A DNA stretch of 64,000 nucleotides, from contig JACNJL010000037.1 in NCBI GenBank assembly GCA_014382585.1, positions 33,718 through 97,717 on the forward strand, written 5' to 3'. Source of the stretch: Limisphaerales bacterium (GTDB taxonomy: Bacteria > Verrucomicrobiota > Verrucomicrobiia > Limisphaerales > UBA1100). A program made the position numbers and the translations under genes. Of this stretch, positions 42,984 through 51,802 are shown one piece after another (the stretch's first letter is position 1; every line of letters starts with the position of its first letter). A model generated the notes under the pieces. That model was not told the DNA's origin. It searched no databases and was given only the letters and a program-made list of their open reading frames with translations.

Positions 42984-45677
42984 GTGCATCGATGGCTGGC
43001 CATTTTGCTGCTGAACACCGCGCTGCTCCAAGCGGAGCCGGTCAAGAAACTGCCGTGGTCGTTTCAACCACTGCAGGAACAGCCGCTGCCGAAGGTATCC
43101 CAAGCTGATTGGCCGCAGCAACGGCTGGATCGGTTTGTCCTCGCGCGCATTGAATCCAAACAATTAACACCCGCCGCCCCGGCCGATGACCGCGTGCTGT
43201 TGCGTCGGTTGTATTTTGATCTCATCGGGTTGCCCCCCACGCCGAACCAATTGGCCGAGTTTCGAAAACGCGCCCAAGCCGATCGCACCAAAGCCATTGA
43301 AACAGAAATCAACACGCTCCTTGCCTCACCGCATTATGGCGAGCGCTGGGCGCGGCATTGGCTGGATCTGGCGCGGTACACGGACAAGACCGCCAGTTGG
43401 CTGAACTCCACTGCATCGGCCTGGCGATATCGCGACTGGGTGGTCGACGCGTTGAACCGCGATCTGCCGTACAACCAATTCGTCAAACAACAACTCGCCA
43501 ATGACCTCATCGGAAACGGCAACCCGAAAGACAACGCCGCGCTCGGGTTCCTCGGTCTCAGCCCGACCTACTGGAAGGAGCTGCAACTGCCGCCGGAAAT
43601 TATCAAGACCACCGTCGCCGACGAATGGGAGGAGCGCATGGACGCCGTGGGCCGCACCTTTCTCGGCCTCACACTCGGCTGTGCGCGCTGTCACGACCAC
43701 AAGTTTGAGCCCGTCACGCAGGCGGACTACTACGCCATTGCCGGCGTGTTCGCCAGCGTGCGCATCGCCGATCGGCCGATGGTTTCCGAGGAACACTGGG
43801 CGCCTGTCACGCAGGCCCGCGCGCAGGTGAGCGCGTTGGAAAAGAAAATCGCCGAGCTGAAAAAGAAAAAACCCACCACCCCATCCACCGGCGTGAAAAC
43901 GCCCGCCTTCGCCCAGCACCAGGCCGCCGCCCTGGCCAAACTGAAGCCGGCCATTTACGAGCAGCTCAACCAAAAGCCCAAACAGCTGACCGCGGAAAAC
44001 GGCGTCACGCTGACAAACGAAAACTACGCCACCTTCACGGCCGGCCGACTGCACGCGAAGATTCCGAAGCTGGAGACGGCGTACACCGTTTCATTTTGGT
44101 TCCGGAATGATCTGGCCAATAACGCACGGCCAGTGACCGGTTACCTGTTCTCGCGCGGCCCCAATGGCACGGCGAGGGCGCCGGGCGATCACCTCGGCAT
44201 TGGCGGCACGTCCACGCAGGCGAACGGCGTGCTCTTCCTATATAACGGCGATGTGGCCCGCGGCCATCTCGGCGGCAAAAAAATCATCACTCCGGGCACA
44301 TGGAATCATGTGGTGTTCACCCGCGAAGGCACGCGCGTGACGGCGTGGTTGAACGGCGCCACGGAACCGGAATTCGCCGGTGATCTCAAATCCACCGCCG
44401 GCGGCGCCAAGGAGTTTTTCCTCGGCGGCCGCAATGAACGGTTTGCGCTGATGAACGGCCGAATGGCGCACGTGTCTTTTTTCAATCGCGCCGTGACCGC
44501 CGCCGAAGCGAAGCAACTGCACACTGCCGCCGGCCTGCCGGTGGGCCCAGTCACCCAGCCGCTGGAAAAATCCGCACCAGCCGTAGCCGCCCATGATCCC
44601 AAAACGGAAATCGCGAAGCTCGAAACACAAATCGCCGCGATCAAAAAGGACACACCGCATTTCAACGTCCCGATGGTCAACGGCGTGACGGAGGCGGCGC
44701 TGTTTGTGAACTCCAAACGCAATGGCACTCATGGCACGGCGCTTGATTATAAAACGGGTGAAGCGCGCGACTTACCGATCCACAAGCGTGGCAATCCGAA
44801 CACGCCCGGCGCCACGGTGCCGCGGCGGTTTCTCGGTGCGTTTCCGATGAAGGCCAGTGCGCCGCGGCAGTTCAAGCGCGGCAGCGGCCGGCTGGACTTG
44901 GCCGAGGCGATGGTCGAGGAAGGCGCGCCGCTCGCCGCGCGCGTGATGGTCAACCGCGTCTGGCAGCATCACTTTGGCCGCGGACTATGCCCCACGCCGA
45001 GCGAGCTGGGCCATTCCGGCGAGCCGCCCACACATCCCGAGTTGCTCGATGATCTCACCGCCCGGTTTGTGAAACATGGCTGGTCACTCAAGTGGTTGCA
45101 CCGCGAGATGCTCCAATCCGCCACGTGGCAGCAGAGTATTCACAATCCCGCCGCGCAAAAAGCCGACCCCGCCAACGAACACCTCGCCCGCATGAGCCGG
45201 CGGCGGCTTGATGTGGAAACCTGGCGCGATGCCATGCTTCACGCCAGCGGCCAACTCGACCTCACCTTCGGCGGCGAACCGAAAGATCTAAAGCTCCAGA
45301 CCAACCATCGCCGCACCCTTTACGGCGCCATCCACCGCCGCGAGCCCAATCAGTTTCTGCGCATCCACGATTTCCCCGATCCCACCGCCCACGCCCCCAC
45401 GCGTCCGCAAACCATCACACCTCTCCAGCAACTCTTCACCCTCAACGGCCCCTTCATCCAATGGCAAGCCGAGGCGCTCGCGGTAAATTTAATGAAACTG
45501 GAAGACCCTGAAACCCGCGTACAGGCGGCCTACGAAAAGCTGTTCCAACGCGCCCCCCGCAAAACCGAACTGGGCATCGCCAAACTGTTTTTCGAGAATC
45601 ACGAAAATGACGCCACCGTCTGGACCCAATACGCGCAGGCGTTGCTGGCGGGAAATGAGTTTCAGTTTTTGGACTAA
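42984..45677 (+). CDS. DUF1549-LamG-DUF1553 protein lacking PSCyt1
   Basis: An 897-residue exported protein starting with GTG. Signal peptide MHRWLAILLLNTALLQA. DUF1549 spans about 40-265 (RLDRFVLARIE, LIGLPPTPNQL, YGERWARHWLDLARYTD) and ends with CARCHDHKFEPV. A coiled, lysine-rich stretch follows, then a LamG domain about 345-510 (TVSFWFRNDL, TWNHVVFTREG). DUF1553 occupies about 615-890 (ARVMVNRVWQHHFGRGL). The N-terminal PSCyt1 cytochrome domain normal in the family is absent, with DUF1549 starting right after the signal peptide. Stop overlaps the DUF1501 start. Confidence 0.9.
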   Translation: MHRWLAILLLNTALLQAEPVKKLPWSFQPLQEQPLPKVSQADWPQQRLDRFVLARIESKQLTPAAPADDRVLLRRLYFDLIGLPPTPNQLAEFRKRAQADRTKAIETEINTLLASPHYGERWARHWLDLARYTDKTASWLNSTASAWRYRDWVVDALNRDLPYNQFVKQQLANDLIGNGNPKDNAALGFLGLSPTYWKELQLPPEIIKTTVADEWEERMDAVGRTFLGLTLGCARCHDHKFEPVTQADYYAIAGVFASVRIADRPMVSEEHWAPVTQARAQVSALEKKIAELKKKKPTTPSTGVKTPAFAQHQAAALAKLKPAIYEQLNQKPKQLTAENGVTLTNENYATFTAGRLHAKIPKLETAYTVSFWFRNDLANNARPVTGYLFSRGPNGTARAPGDHLGIGGTSTQANGVLFLYNGDVARGHLGGKKIITPGTWNHVVFTREGTRVTAWLNGATEPEFAGDLKSTAGGAKEFFLGGRNERFALMNGRMAHVSFFNRAVTAAEAKQLHTAAGLPVGPVTQPLEKSAPAVAAHDPKTEIAKLETQIAAIKKDTPHFNVPMVNGVTEAALFVNSKRNGTHGTALDYKTGEARDLPIHKRGNPNTPGATVPRRFLGAFPMKASAPRQFKRGSGRLDLAEAMVEEGAPLAARVMVNRVWQHHFGRGLCPTPSELGHSGEPPTHPELLDDLTARFVKHGWSLKWLHREMLQSATWQQSIHNPAAQKADPANEHLARMSRRRLDVETWRDAMLHASGQLDLTFGGEPKDLKLQTNHRRTLYGAIHRREPNQFLRIHDFPDPTAHAPTRPQTITPLQQLFTLNGPFIQWQAEALAVNLMKLEDPETRVQAAYEKLFQRAPRKTELGIAKLFFENHENDATVWTQYAQALLAGNEFQFLD

Positions 45678-47038
45678 TGAACGAGCCACTGAACATCGAC
45701 CGCCGCACGGCCCTCGCCCGAATGGGAGCGGGAATGGGGACGTTGGGGCTGTTCAATTCGCTGCAGGCGGCGACGGGGATGGCGCCACACTTTGCGCCGC
45801 GGGCGAAGCGGGTGATTCATTTGTTCATGAACGGCGGTCCGTTTGGGCCGGATTTTTTGGACCCGAAACCGGCCCTCAAGAAATTCGAAGGACAACGGCC
45901 GGCGGGGACGGATTTGCGCACGGAACGGCCGACGGGCGGTTTGCTCAATGCGCCCTACCAATACGCGCGGCATGGGCAAAGCGGTTTGCCGGTCAGCGAG
46001 TTGCTGCCACACACCGCGCGGTTTGCCGATGACTTGTGCGTGTTGCGCTCGGTGCACACGGACAACCCGAACCACGGGCCGGCGTTGCTGCTGATGAACA
46101 ACGGCACCATGACGCCCAAGGTGCCGAGCATGGGCGCGTGGATGAGCTACGGGCTCGGCTCGGAAAACGCCAACCTGCCCGCGTACATCGTGCTGTGCCC
46201 CGGCCGGCCAGTGCGGTTTTCCATTTTGTGGAACAGCGCCTTTCTGCCCTCGCAACATCAGGGCGTGTACATCAATCACTCCAAGATTGCGCCAAAGGAA
46301 ATGATCCCGTGGCTGCGCAACGCCAAGCTCGATCCCGCCGCGCAACGCCGTCAGCTCGACCTGATGCAGGCGCTCAACCGCGAGCACCTCGCGCAACAGG
46401 GCGCGCCCGATCCCGCGTTGCAGGGCCGCATCGAGGCGATGGAGACGGCCTATCGCATGCAGTTTGCCGCCACGGATGCGTTTGATATCGCCAAGGAACC
46501 GGAGCGCGTGCGCGAGGCCTACGGCAAAGGGCACTTCGCCAACGGCTGTTTGCTGGCGCGGCGGTTATCCGAGCGCGGCGTGCGGTTCATTCAGGTGTAC
46601 TACGGCAACGGCCAGCCGTGGGACACGCACAGTAATCACAACAAGACCACGCCCACGCTCGCGAAGAATATCGATCAACCCATCGCCGCGCTGCTGGGCG
46701 ATCTCAAGGAACGAGGCCTCTTGGAGGACACCCTCATCGTGTGGGGCGGCGAATTCGGCCGCACGCCTGTCAGCGAAAACGGCACTGGCCGCGACCACAA
46801 CCCGCACGGCTTCATGATGTGGCTGGCAGGCGGCGGTGTGCGCGGTGGCACGAGTTATGGCGAGAGCGACGATTTTGGTTTCAAGGCCGTCCAACAGCGC
46901 ATGCACATCCACGACCTGCACGCCACGTTGCTGCACCTGCTGGGCATCGACCACGAACGCCTCACCTACCGCCACGCCGGTCGCGATTTCCGGCTCACCG
47001 ACGTCCACGGCCATGTGGCCAAGGAAATCTTGGCGTAG
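45677..47038 (+). CDS. DUF1501 Tat-exported protein
   Basis: A 453-residue DUF1501 protein. The Tat-like signal is DRRTALARMGAGMGTLGLF. Segments typical of the family are FMNGGPFGPDFLDPKP, LRSVHTDNPNHGPALL, VRFIQVYYGNGQPWDTH and VWGGEFGRTP...GRDHNPHGF, ending RDFRLTDVHGHVAKEIL. Start ATG shares its A with the TAA of the preceding gene. It converges on a small lipoprotein gene with a six-base gap. Substrate unknown. Confidence 0.92.
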   Translation: MNEPLNIDRRTALARMGAGMGTLGLFNSLQAATGMAPHFAPRAKRVIHLFMNGGPFGPDFLDPKPALKKFEGQRPAGTDLRTERPTGGLLNAPYQYARHGQSGLPVSELLPHTARFADDLCVLRSVHTDNPNHGPALLLMNNGTMTPKVPSMGAWMSYGLGSENANLPAYIVLCPGRPVRFSILWNSAFLPSQHQGVYINHSKIAPKEMIPWLRNAKLDPAAQRRQLDLMQALNREHLAQQGAPDPALQGRIEAMETAYRMQFAATDAFDIAKEPERVREAYGKGHFANGCLLARRLSERGVRFIQVYYGNGQPWDTHSNHNKTTPTLAKNIDQPIAALLGDLKERGLLEDTLIVWGGEFGRTPVSENGTGRDHNPHGFMMWLAGGGVRGGTSYGESDDFGFKAVQQRMHIHDLHATLLHLLGIDHERLTYRHAGRDFRLTDVHGHVAKEILA

Positions 47039-47044
47039 TTGAAA

Positions 47045-47290
47045 TTACTGCCCCAGTTTCGCCAGAAACTTGGCGGGGTCGTTTTTGAATTTCTTGATGC
47101 AAGGTTTGCAGCAGAATTTTATTTGCTGCCCTTCGTGCACGATTACCACGGGATCGCCCATGGACTTCAGGTCATTATCGGACACGATGCAGGTTTTCAG
47201 TGGATACGCCTTGGCGTTTGCGAGGTCCGTTGAGTTGCAGCCCAACAGCAAGGTGCTGGCGAAGGCGATGATGAGCAGTGTGTTTTTCAT
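47045..47290 (-). CDS. Small metal-binding lipoprotein (TRASH/YHS-like)
   Basis: An 81-residue lipoprotein. The lipobox LLLGC places the lipidated cysteine at residue 18. The body YPLKTCIVSDNDLKSMGDPVVIVHEGQQIKFCCKPC... carries C34, C60, C61 and C64, and a histidine, arranged as in the small heavy-metal-binding domains (TRASH/YHS type) found with copper-resistance genes. It probably binds copper at the membrane surface. Encoded 27 bases downstream of the multicopper oxidase on the same strand, so likely co-transcribed. Confidence 0.82.
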   Translation of the reverse strand: MKNTLLIIAFASTLLLGCNSTDLANAKAYPLKTCIVSDNDLKSMGDPVVIVHEGQQIKFCCKPCIKKFKNDPAKFLAKLGQ

Positions 47291-47317
47291 TTTAGATGTT
47301 GGATTTGATTTTGGTTT

Positions 47318-49354
47318 TTACCATTTGAAATTAAGGCCGATACCAAAGGCGTGGTCGGAGTGGTAGCCGCCGGTGATTGAAAAGCGTTTGTTGAGGCGAT
47401 ACTCAAGGCCGCCGCGCCATTCCCAATCGGAGTGGGTGTCATACTCGATTTCGTTTTCAAGGCTCAGGCGCTGAGTGAGTTGCAATGATTTCCCCAAGCC
47501 GGAGCGCAGATCGCCTTCGGAATCCACCGTGAGCGTGCTGTACGCCAGCAGCGGCAGACGGTATTGCGCGCCGGCAAACGCTCGATCCTCCGCATCGTGT
47601 TCGTTGGTGAAGCGGTAGCCGTAGAGCAAGGACCAATTGTGGTTGTGGAAATATTTCCAAACCACATCCATCTCGTATTCTTTTTCCTCAAACTCATAAT
47701 CCCAAGTGAAATCGAGATTGTTGCGCGCATTGCGCCAGCCGGCGCGGCCTTCGCTAAAGTTAGTTTGCGCGGTGGCATCCATGTTGAAGACCCACGGGTT
47801 CATGGATTTGTAATCGAGATTAGGTTTGTGATCCGCGCCTTGATCGTCGTAGCTGATCACGCGGCTCATTCCGGCTTTCATGTGATAAAGCAGGTGGCAA
47901 TGAAAAATCCAGTCGCCCTGTTCGTTGGCCAGAAACTCAATCGCCGCGCGCGCCATCGGCGGCACATCGACTGTGTGCTTGAGTGGCGCAAAATCGCCCT
48001 GGCCATTCAGCAACCGGAAAAAGTGCCCGTGCAAATGCAGCGGATGATGCATCATCGTGTCGTTGATAAATTTCATCCGCAACACCTCACCGCGCTTCAC
48101 CTGAATGGTGGATTCCTCTTTGATCATCTTGCCGTTGAACGACCACATATAGCGCTGCATATTACCCGTGAGGCGCAGCTCGATCTCTCGCACCGGCGCA
48201 TCGGCGGGCAGTTTGGTGGAAGCCAATGCCCGCAACTTTCGATAAGGCGACAACGGACGCGGTGGCTCGGGCGTGTCGATCGGTTGATCGTCTTTTTCCA
48301 AGCCGGCGACCATCCAATCCATTGAATATAGATTGGGCTTCGGGATGTCCTTCGCCAAATGCTCCGCGCCCGCACCAAGGAAAATGGACGCGTGCCCCGA
48401 TCCATCCTGCGCCGTGGCCCGCACTTCGTAACGACCGCTTGCGGGCAGCGTGACGATCACGTCGTACGTTTCGCCCATTCCTATGAGCAGTCGATTTACG
48501 TTCACCGGCTTAACGCGCTGGCCGTCCGCCGTCACAATCGTCAATGGCCCCGTGGCCGAGTGCACATAAAAATACGTGGACGCGCCGGCGTTGATGAGCC
48601 GCAACTTCACGCGCTCGCCGCCTTTGCTTTCGAGCGGCATTCGCTTTTTTCCATTAGCCCAAAAGGCGTCGTAGGCCACGTCGGAAATATCCATCGGCGG
48701 CATGCGCGACCATTCGCGCGAAAAATATTCGCCCAGCGCGCCCGCCTTGTGCGCGCCCCAAATCGATTGCATATTGCCCTTGCGAATGGCGTACCATTCG
48801 TCCCCGCGCAACAACGTGCGCATCACTTCGTTGGGATCCTCGTTGGTCCAATCCGAAAGCACCACCACGTGCTCGCGATCTACCGGCAGGCCCACGGCCT
48901 CGGTGGGTTCCACGACAATCGCGCCATACAAACCGCGTTGCTCTTGCAAGCCCATATGCGAGTGATACCAAAAGGTGCCGGCGTGCGTCAGCGGAAATTC
49001 ATAATCAAAATATTTGCCGGCAGGAATTGCCGGTGTGGTCAGCGGCGCCACACCATCCTGCGCGTTGGGCAGCAGCAACCCGTGCCAGTGCAAAATGGTG
49101 GCCTCTTTGGGCAACCGATTGTGCACGCGAATGCGCGCGGTATCGCCCACGCGAAAGCGCAGCGTGGGCCCGGGGATGCGGTCGTTGATGGCCAGTGCGG
49201 TCACGCGTTTGCCTTCGGGCGCGATGATTTTTTCGGAAACGGTTAAATCATAGTTCACCACCGCGCCGTGCACCACCGCCGCGCAAATCAGCCATACGAA
49301 AGAGATTGTTTTTAAAATGTGTTTTATCCTCTGAAGGGGGTTGTTGTTTTGCAT
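47318..49354 (-). CDS. copA: CopA-type multicopper oxidase fused to a CopB-like outer-membrane barrel
   Basis: A 678-residue copper-resistance protein. Residues 1-31 are a signal peptide lacking the twin arginine usual in CopA. Three cupredoxin domains span about 32-510 with all copper motifs: HWHG (89-92), HSH (131-133), HPLHLHGH (437-444) and HCHLLYHMKAGM (485-496). From about 524 to the C-terminus the sequence changes to alternating aromatic strands (WKYFHNHNWSLLYGYRF, FSITGGYHSDHAFGIGLNFKW), ending in W, the signature of an outer-membrane beta-barrel like CopB. CopA and CopB are usually separate proteins. The oxidase would detoxify Cu(I). ATG 49354 chosen; the upstream TTG at 49381 is less likely. 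Confidence 0.88.
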   Translation of the reverse strand: MQNNNPLQRIKHILKTISFVWLICAAVVHGAVVNYDLTVSEKIIAPEGKRVTALAINDRIPGPTLRFRVGDTARIRVHNRLPKEATILHWHGLLLPNAQDGVAPLTTPAIPAGKYFDYEFPLTHAGTFWYHSHMGLQEQRGLYGAIVVEPTEAVGLPVDREHVVVLSDWTNEDPNEVMRTLLRGDEWYAIRKGNMQSIWGAHKAGALGEYFSREWSRMPPMDISDVAYDAFWANGKKRMPLESKGGERVKLRLINAGASTYFYVHSATGPLTIVTADGQRVKPVNVNRLLIGMGETYDVIVTLPASGRYEVRATAQDGSGHASIFLGAGAEHLAKDIPKPNLYSMDWMVAGLEKDDQPIDTPEPPRPLSPYRKLRALASTKLPADAPVREIELRLTGNMQRYMWSFNGKMIKEESTIQVKRGEVLRMKFINDTMMHHPLHLHGHFFRLLNGQGDFAPLKHTVDVPPMARAAIEFLANEQGDWIFHCHLLYHMKAGMSRVISYDDQGADHKPNLDYKSMNPWVFNMDATAQTNFSEGRAGWRNARNNLDFTWDYEFEEKEYEMDVVWKYFHNHNWSLLYGYRFTNEHDAEDRAFAGAQYRLPLLAYSTLTVDSEGDLRSGLGKSLQLTQRLSLENEIEYDTHSDWEWRGGLEYRLNKRFSITGGYHSDHAFGIGLNFKW

Positions 49355-49447
49355 GCCTTTGCAAATTAAATGGCACGCCAATCAAAACGGGAATGATTTC
49401 CACAAGACATCTGCTCAAGCGCAGCGCCCGGATCACAGGGTGAAAAA

Positions 49448-49837
49448 TCAGAGACGATAAACTGAATGAAGATGCCGCAAGGGCGGCCTATGAAAAGCTA
49501 CCGCGGGCAATATGGGCGTCATCGGCGCGAAGGTGAACGCCGACTGCACTTCAATACTAATGATGCGGTTGACGGCAGCAATCGGAACCGAAAAATTAAC
49601 CTTCACTTGCGCAAGCCCCAAGTCCACCGACGCCTCGCATTCGCACGGCCCAGGTGCAAGCGGCCCGGGCGCATCCTCCGAAGGCTCGGTGGATTTGCTG
49701 CAACAACTGCCTTGGGAGTCCGATGCGGTCTCTGCGGAAGGCATCGATTCGGCACGGCAAATGCAAACCGGGTTGGCCAAAATCAAGCCCAACCCCGCCA
49801 CCATCATTGCCTGCCAACAAGCTTTCACAAGGGGCAA
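49448..49837 (-). CDS. Small cysteine-rich exported protein upstream of copper oxidase
   Basis: A protein of up to 129 residues that I do not recognise by name. The N-terminal hydrophobic stretch (MMVAGLGLILANPVCICRA) is a likely signal peptide. The mature part contains CC, CEC and a histidine-containing tail (PPLRHLHSVYRL), suggesting metal binding, and it is encoded 93 bases upstream of the multicopper oxidase on the same strand. The start is uncertain: TTG 49837 or GTG 49828 give a positively charged signal n-region, while ATG 49807 does not. Confidence 0.6.
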   Translation of the reverse strand: MPLVKACWQAMMVAGLGLILANPVCICRAESMPSAETASDSQGSCCSKSTEPSEDAPGPLAPGPCECEASVDLGLAQVKVNFSVPIAAVNRIISIEVQSAFTFAPMTPILPAVAFHRPPLRHLHSVYRL

Positions 49838-50022
49838 TCTAGCGAGCTCACTCGAAAAGTCAACTTGGGCTTGGCAAAAACACGAACAATTTTCGTCATT
49901 AATGCTCCAAGCCCGCTGAATCCAGAGTGTATCCAGTGATATTTATTTGAAAAAAGAGCTTTGAGAAATCCAGCGTGACTTTCTAAAGATGCTGTTCCGG
50001 TGCAGATTAAGCACTTATCGAA

Positions 50023-50150
50023 ATGCGGTTATCATTACACACAGATTATCCCTTGCGCGTGCTGATGTTTTTGGCAGGCGCGGCGCGGGCGGCGGGCTGG
50101 AAATGGCGCGTCCGGCGGCGGATATTCGCGTGGGTGAAGTGGTCGCGGAA
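50023..50150 (+). pseudogene. Collapsed Rrf2/NsrR-family regulator
   Basis: Only the two ends of the DNA-binding domain remain. Starting at ATG 50023 the first 18 codons read MRLSLHTDYPLRVLMFLA, the hallmark N-terminus of Rrf2-family regulators such as NsrR. From about 50080 the sequence, now in another frame, reads RGAGGGLEMARPAADIRVGEVV, the wing and following segment normally found some 35-40 residues later. The recognition helix between them is missing and the junction is out of frame. The effector region with cysteines is also gone. It cannot encode a working regulator. Confidence 0.75.
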
Positions 50151-50241
50151 TCCTTGATTGAGTTTTCATTCAGTTTGAACCACAGGCCTTCCCGCGTAAC
50201 CATTGTTGATGGGGCACGTCTTTTGAGGCAGGAATTTGTTG

Positions 50242-50597
50242 ATGAACGGATGGTCCAAATTTTGCTTTAGCGCGTTGATTTGCTTCGGCTCTTTTGGGGT
50301 GGAAGCAGCGAAACCCACGGCGGCGGGGTTGGCTTTTTTTGAGAAGAAGATTCGTCCGGTTTTGGTGGAGCGGTGTTATCAGTGTCACTCGGCGGATAGC
50401 GAGAAGGTGAAGGGCGGGCCGGTGCTGGATATGCGGGCGGGCGTTCGCGAGGGAGGCGACTCGGGCACGCGGTGGTGCCGGGGGATGTGCGCGAAAGCCT
50501 CTCAATCGTGCGCAATCTCGTGCCCGAATCGCTAGCCCTATTGGATTTTCGCTTGATCGACGTCCACGGAAAGGTGGCGAGGGAAATTTTGGTGTAG
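50242..50597 (+). pseudogene. Collapsed PSCyt1-DUF1549/1553 plus DUF1501 gene pair
   Basis: The 5' end is an intact-looking PSCyt1 gene start: ATG 50242, signal peptide, [24 protein letters not shown] with its CYQCH haem motif, closely like the gene at 53524. Near 50465 a one-base deletion shifts frame; in the shifted frame [11 protein letters not shown] continues the domain. At about 50545 the sequence jumps to FRLIDVHGKVAREILV and a stop, the C-terminal end of a DUF1501 protein. Roughly 3.5 kb covering the rest of both genes is missing. It is therefore the remnant of a second such operon beside the intact one. Confidence 0.85.
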
Positions 50598-50701
50598 GGC
50601 GGTTGAGACTTTTTTTTTGTCCAATCACGGCTCATACGGGAGTTCAATGGCGAGCCGGGCCCGTATTTGGGTGGCTTTAATCAAACAACCCTGAAATTGA
50701 A

Positions 50702-51175
50702 ATGAAACAGACACTGAAAATCCTCACCCTGAGTGTGCTTGCCTGTGCGGTGGCGTTCAACGCCAACGCGGCAGACAAGAAAAAGAAGAAGCCGACTAAG
50801 GCGCCGGTGATCGTTCAGGTGCCCAAGGGCATCGAGCTCTCCGCGGAGCAGACGGAAGCCGTGGCGGACCTGAACAAGAAATATGCCGAACAGTTTGCCG
50901 CCGCGCGCGCCAAGCTGAATGTCGTCACGCCCGAGCAAAAGAAGGCCCGCGCCGCCGCTCAGAAAGAAGCGAAAGCCGCCGGCAAAAAAGGCAAGGAACT
51001 GAGCGAGGCCGTGAACGCGGCAGTGTCGCTGACCGACGCCCAAAAGGCCCAAATGAAGGAAGGCCAAAAGGCAGTGCGCGAAGTGATGGCGGCCGCCCGC
51101 AAGGAATTCGCCGCGCTGCTCACCGACGAGCAGAAGGCCAAGCTCAAGGGCCCAAAGAAAAAGAAGGACAAGTAA
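50702..51175 (+). CDS. Secreted lysine/alanine-rich helical protein (Spy-like)
   Basis: A 157-residue secreted protein. The signal peptide ends in FNANAA at residue 23. The mature part is rich in lysine, alanine and glutamate and almost entirely helical, with two LTxxQ-like repeats (LSAEQTEAV and LTDEQKAKL, also LTDAQKAQM), resembling Spy/CpxP-type periplasmic chaperones though not confidently a member. PVC genomes often carry such proteins beside PSCyt operons. Hairpins follow at 51196-51246. Confidence 0.7.
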   Translation: MKQTLKILTLSVLACAVAFNANAADKKKKKPTKAPVIVQVPKGIELSAEQTEAVADLNKKYAEQFAAARAKLNVVTPEQKKARAAAQKEAKAAGKKGKELSEAVNAAVSLTDAQKAQMKEGQKAVREVMAAARKEFAALLTDEQKAKLKGPKKKKDK

Positions 51176-51195
51176 ACTCACCCGCCGCCTAATCA

Positions 51196-51246
51196 AGCCG
51201 GTCTGTCCCGACCGGCTGGCGTCCGTCGATCCCGTCGGCGGACGCC
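51196..51246 (+). terminator. Tandem hairpins after the Spy-like gene
   Basis: Two adjacent 8-bp perfect stems: AGCCGGTC/GACCGGCT (51196-51217) and GGCGTCCG/CGGACGCC (51218-51246). A T-rich stretch (TTTGGGCGGGTTTTT) follows. They probably end transcription of the Spy-like gene and overlap the start of the sigma factor gene region. Confidence 0.5.
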
Positions 51247-51247
51247 T

Positions 51248-51802
51248 TTGGGCGGGTTTTTGGCAAACCGATTTTTGGCCGGCAACGAACCCAACTACGA
51301 AGCCTTTGTGCGGCACTTCACCCGTGCCGAGCCCGGCTTGCGCGCCTTCCTCCGTGCCCTCCTGCCCACCGCCGAGGACATGGAGGAAGTCCTGCAGGAC
51401 ACCAGCCTCGTGCTCTGGAAAAAATTCGACACCTTCGAGCCCGGCACCAATTTCAACGCGTGGGCCTGCGTCATCGCGCGGTTCGAGGTGCTGAAATACC
51501 GCCGCACCAAGGCGCGCGACCGGCTGGTGTTCCGCGAGGACATCATCGAGCTGCTCGCCGACGAGGCGGAAGAAGCCGCCGTGCCGCTGGAACGCGAGCG
51601 GCATGCCCTGCGCGGTTGCCTCGCCAAGTTGAAGGAGCGCGAGCGTATGCTGGTGCTGGCCGTGTACACCCACGGCGCGGCCATCGGGGAAGCCGCCGAG
51701 CAGACCGGTCGCACGGTGGCCGCCGCGTACAAGGCGCTTTCGCGCATCCGGCAGGCTTTATTGAAATGCATTGAGCGCGAACTGGCAAAGGAGCCATTAT
51801 GA
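51248..51802 (+). CDS. ECF-family RNA polymerase sigma factor
   Basis: An extracytoplasmic-function sigma factor of about 175-184 residues. Region 2 reads DMEEVLQDTSLVLWKKFDTFEPGTNFNAWACVIARFEVLKYRR, with the expected promoter-melting aromatic residues. Region 4 holds the helix-turn-helix GEAAEQTGRTVAAAYKALSRIRQALLKCI. No ATG is available near the start: TTG codons at 51248, 51260 or 51275 are possible, with 51260 giving the most typical length. The stop overlaps the FecR-like gene (ATGA), a sigma/anti-sigma arrangement. It probably drives this operon. Confidence 0.88.
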   Translation: MGGFLANRFLAGNEPNYEAFVRHFTRAEPGLRAFLRALLPTAEDMEEVLQDTSLVLWKKFDTFEPGTNFNAWACVIARFEVLKYRRTKARDRLVFREDIIELLADEAEEAAVPLERERHALRGCLAKLKERERMLVLAVYTHGAAIGEAAEQTGRTVAAAYKALSRIRQALLKCIERELAKEPL

